From: JAWLFY01 sp964462125
GTDB lineage: Bacteria; Planctomycetota; Planctomycetia; Pirellulales; Pirellulaceae
Reading direction: 5' to 3'
Assembly (NCBI GenBank): GCA_964462125.1
Contig: CAYWXT010000282.1
Location: forward strand, 1 to 6,807
DNA: 6,807 nt
The first letter of the stretch is position 1, and every line of letters begins with the position of its first letter. The position numbers and the translations under genes were made by a program. The notes beneath the pieces were generated by a model. That model ran no database searches and was not told the DNA's origin. It worked only from the letters and a program-made list of their open reading frames with translations. Positions 6,215-6,807 of the stretch are shown piece after piece.

Positions 6215-6807
6215 TCATGCCTCCGCGATGGGGTCGTCGCGTGTCTGCTCGTCCGCGGCGCCCGGTGCGGTTGGCGTGTCCCCTTCGCTGTGGCCGTAGA
6301 GATGATGCCGCGTCCAGGGGACATCGTTGCAGGTGCGACGATTGAACACGATCTGGTAGAGCTGCAGTCCGCCCGATTCGAACGCGGCGATCGACCCGGT
6401 CAAATAGAGTCGCCACATGCGGACGAACGCCTCGTCGAACATCGCTCGCACCCGGTCCTCGGCCACCTCGAAACGCTCCAACCAGTGACGCAACGTTTCC
6501 GCATAGTGCAGTCGCAGATTTTCCACATCGAGCACGGTGAAGTCTCGGGGTTCGAACAGGTCCATCATCTGCCGCAAACTCGGCGGATAGGCACCGGGGA
6601 AGATGCGGCGTTCGATCCAGGGGTTCAGCGACTGGATCCGGTTGCGTCCGATCGAATGAATGAGTCCACGACCGGCCGGCCGGAGGCAGCGATCGATCAC
6701 CGAACAGAGCCGCTGGTAGTTTCGCGGGCCAACGTGCTCCAGCATCCCCACCGAGACGAACGCGTCGTATTCCCCTTCGATGTTGCGCCACCCCGCTTCG
6801 ACGAACT
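6215..6807 (-). CDS. cfa: Cyclopropane-fatty-acyl-phospholipid synthase family protein, C-terminal half (partial)
   Basis: The frame is open to the window edge, so only the last 196 residues are visible; the family is about 380-400 residues long. These enzymes transfer a methylene or methyl group from S-adenosylmethionine to the double bond of membrane phospholipid acyl chains. The fragment reads DAFVSVGMLEHVGPRNYQ, closely matching the E. coli Cfa segment around its bicarbonate-binding Glu239. IHSIG matches LHTIG with His266 and Ile268, and HYAETLRHW matches the region of Tyr317. IERRIFPGAYPPSLRQ and the terminal AAFESGGLQLYQIVF also align with E. coli Cfa. An internal GTG at 6751 is not the real start, because homology continues upstream of it. 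The final 30 or so residues are polar and variable. Cfa enzymes and related methyltransferases that make methyl-branched or other modified fatty acids are hard to separate from this half alone. Confidence 0.93.
   Translation of the reverse strand, partial: FVEAGWRNIEGEYDAFVSVGMLEHVGPRNYQRLCSVIDRCLRPAGRGLIHSIGRNRIQSLNPWIERRIFPGAYPPSLRQMMDLFEPRDFTVLDVENLRLHYAETLRHWLERFEVAEDRVRAMFDEAFVRMWRLYLTGSIAAFESGGLQLYQIVFNRRTCNDVPWTRHHLYGHSEGDTPTAPGAADEQTRDDPIAEA
6220..6224 (-). promoter_or_regulatory. Ribosome binding site of the oxidoreductase inside the end of the synthase gene
   Basis: On the minus strand GGAGG stands 8 bases before the ATG at 6211 and overlaps the last codons of the upstream synthase gene. 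Together with the 3-base gap between stop and start, this points to translational coupling of the two proteins. Confidence 0.75.

Overview
The window is one contiguous stretch of GC-rich (roughly 60%) bacterial chromosome, coding on both strands with uniform base and codon use. Gene content suggests a planctomycete or a close relative. The main reasons are a stand-alone DUF2344 (radical SAM-linked) gene directly before an RNase E/G gene, an RNase with a charged insertion in its S1 domain, and a large secreted heparinase II/III-like protein. This taxonomic call is inference; no rRNA or other marker is present.

Plus strand, left part (1-2582): the last 19 codons of an unidentified gene, then a DUF2344/TIGR03936 protein (about 96-878), then a complete RNase E/G (978-2582) with its catalytic residues and zinc-link cysteines intact. 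In many bacteria the order is radical SAM (TIGR03960), DUF2344, RNase G, then ribosomal protein genes rplU-rpmA. Here the ribosomal genes do not follow.

Plus strand, middle (2689-5106): an exported protein of 805 residues with an N-terminal DUF4962-like beta domain, an alpha/alpha toroid and a C-terminal heparinase II/III-like beta domain. It is most likely a polysaccharide lyase. The His/Tyr/His catalytic positions can be picked out, but the usual metal-binding histidines look replaced.

Minus strand, right part (6807 down to 5084): a two-gene operon, read right to left. The first gene is the C-terminal half of a cyclopropane-fatty-acyl-phospholipid synthase, cut by the window end. Three bases after its stop comes an FAD-dependent oxidoreductase of the geranylgeranyl-reductase family, whose ribosome binding site lies inside the end of the synthase gene. 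The pair suggests methylation of a lipid acyl chain coupled to a flavin-dependent redox step. The oxidoreductase and the heparinase-like gene converge and overlap by 23 bases.

No tRNA, rRNA, CRISPR array, insertion sequence or clear repeat was seen. Most of the window is ordinary. The most interesting item is the synthase/flavoenzyme pair; I do not see clear evidence of an undescribed system.
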